Assembly (NCBI RefSeq): GCF_021462525.1
Contig: NZ_JAKEDT010000001.1
Span: 1-55,930 of the forward strand
Length of the DNA stretch: 55,930 bases
Reading direction: 5' to 3'
DNA from: Thermus caliditerrae
GTDB lineage: Bacteria > Deinococcota > Deinococci > Deinococcales > Thermaceae
Numbering within the stretch: position 1 is the stretch's first letter; every line of letters starts with the position of its first letter. Shown here piece by piece: positions 55,907-55,930 of the stretch. A program made the translations under genes and the position numbers. The notes beneath the pieces were generated by a model. The model was not told the DNA's origin, did no database searches, and saw only the letters and a list, made by a program, of their open reading frames with translations.

Positions 55907-55930
55907 ACCCCAGGGGAGCTACCCTGGGGT
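55907..55930 (+). terminator. Terminator at the window end
   Basis: A 9-bp stem, ACCCCAGGG (55907-55915) with CCCTGGGGT (55922-55930) and a six-base loop. The T-tract, if any, would lie outside the window. Confidence 0.65.

Overview
The window is chromosomal DNA from a Thermus species. It is very GC-rich with G/C-ended codons, genes are packed with 4-base ATGA/GTGA overlaps, and GTG starts are common. TrmI, PanD, L31, MraZ, Udk, RuvC and FtsZ closely resemble the Thermus thermophilus forms as I remember them. I see no tRNA, rRNA, CRISPR array, insertion sequence or prophage, so this is core chromosome carrying two accessory respiratory-type islands. I cannot name the species.

Layout. 123-8587 (+): carB, then a tight run of a c-di-AMP receptor-like PII protein, a secreted DsbA-like thioredoxin, trmI, rqcH, panD and the menaquinone prenyltransferase, then a YwlG-family gene. 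8550-16518 (-): an operon headed by an ArsR-type regulator that encodes a complete hydrogenase-4/complex I-like membrane machine, followed by a class V aminotransferase. 16626-24363: an unknown gene, mscL, an orphan MalK-type ATPase, udk, a DUF5693-csaB pair for cell-wall pyruvylation, and an unknown protein with a DnaQ-like exonuclease. 24363-28355: gatA, miaA, hsp20, tdk, rpmE and a small membrane protein. 28398-28764: RNase P RNA. 28810-43009 (+): the division and cell-wall (dcw) cluster from mraZ to ftsZ, with an extra lipoprotein gene between murF and mraY. 43043-46974: ruvC, two small unknown genes (one frameshifted at a G8 run), a DUF4397 protein, a methyltransferase and an R2lox-like oxidase. 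47024-55887: a lipoprotein sensor, histidine kinase and response regulator divergent from a Tat-exported molybdopterin oxidoreductase with its four-cluster ferredoxin, two tandem four-helix membrane proteins and a DOMON-like secreted protein.

The most interesting system is the 9619-16192 operon. Its membrane arm keeps the usual proton-transport residues. Its hydrophilic arm has lost the NiFe cysteines and all four cysteines of the N2-type cluster. The small subunit is fused to a ferredoxin remnant that keeps exactly the four cysteines needed for one [4Fe-4S] cluster. This matches the Ehr (energy-converting hydrogenase-related) group rather than a hydrogenase, and its redox partner is unknown. 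The second is the 47-56 kb island. The reductase resembles the TtrA/ArrA clade, but no NrfD-type membrane subunit is visible, and the regulators have the X-S-R layout known from arsenite and tetrathionate sensing.

Regulatory DNA is unusually readable. Many transcription units begin with a TANNNT box 6-8 bases before the start codon, the leaderless arrangement of Deinococcus-Thermus. The dcw promoter carries five phased MraZ boxes. The rnpB promoter lies face to face with that of a small membrane-protein gene.
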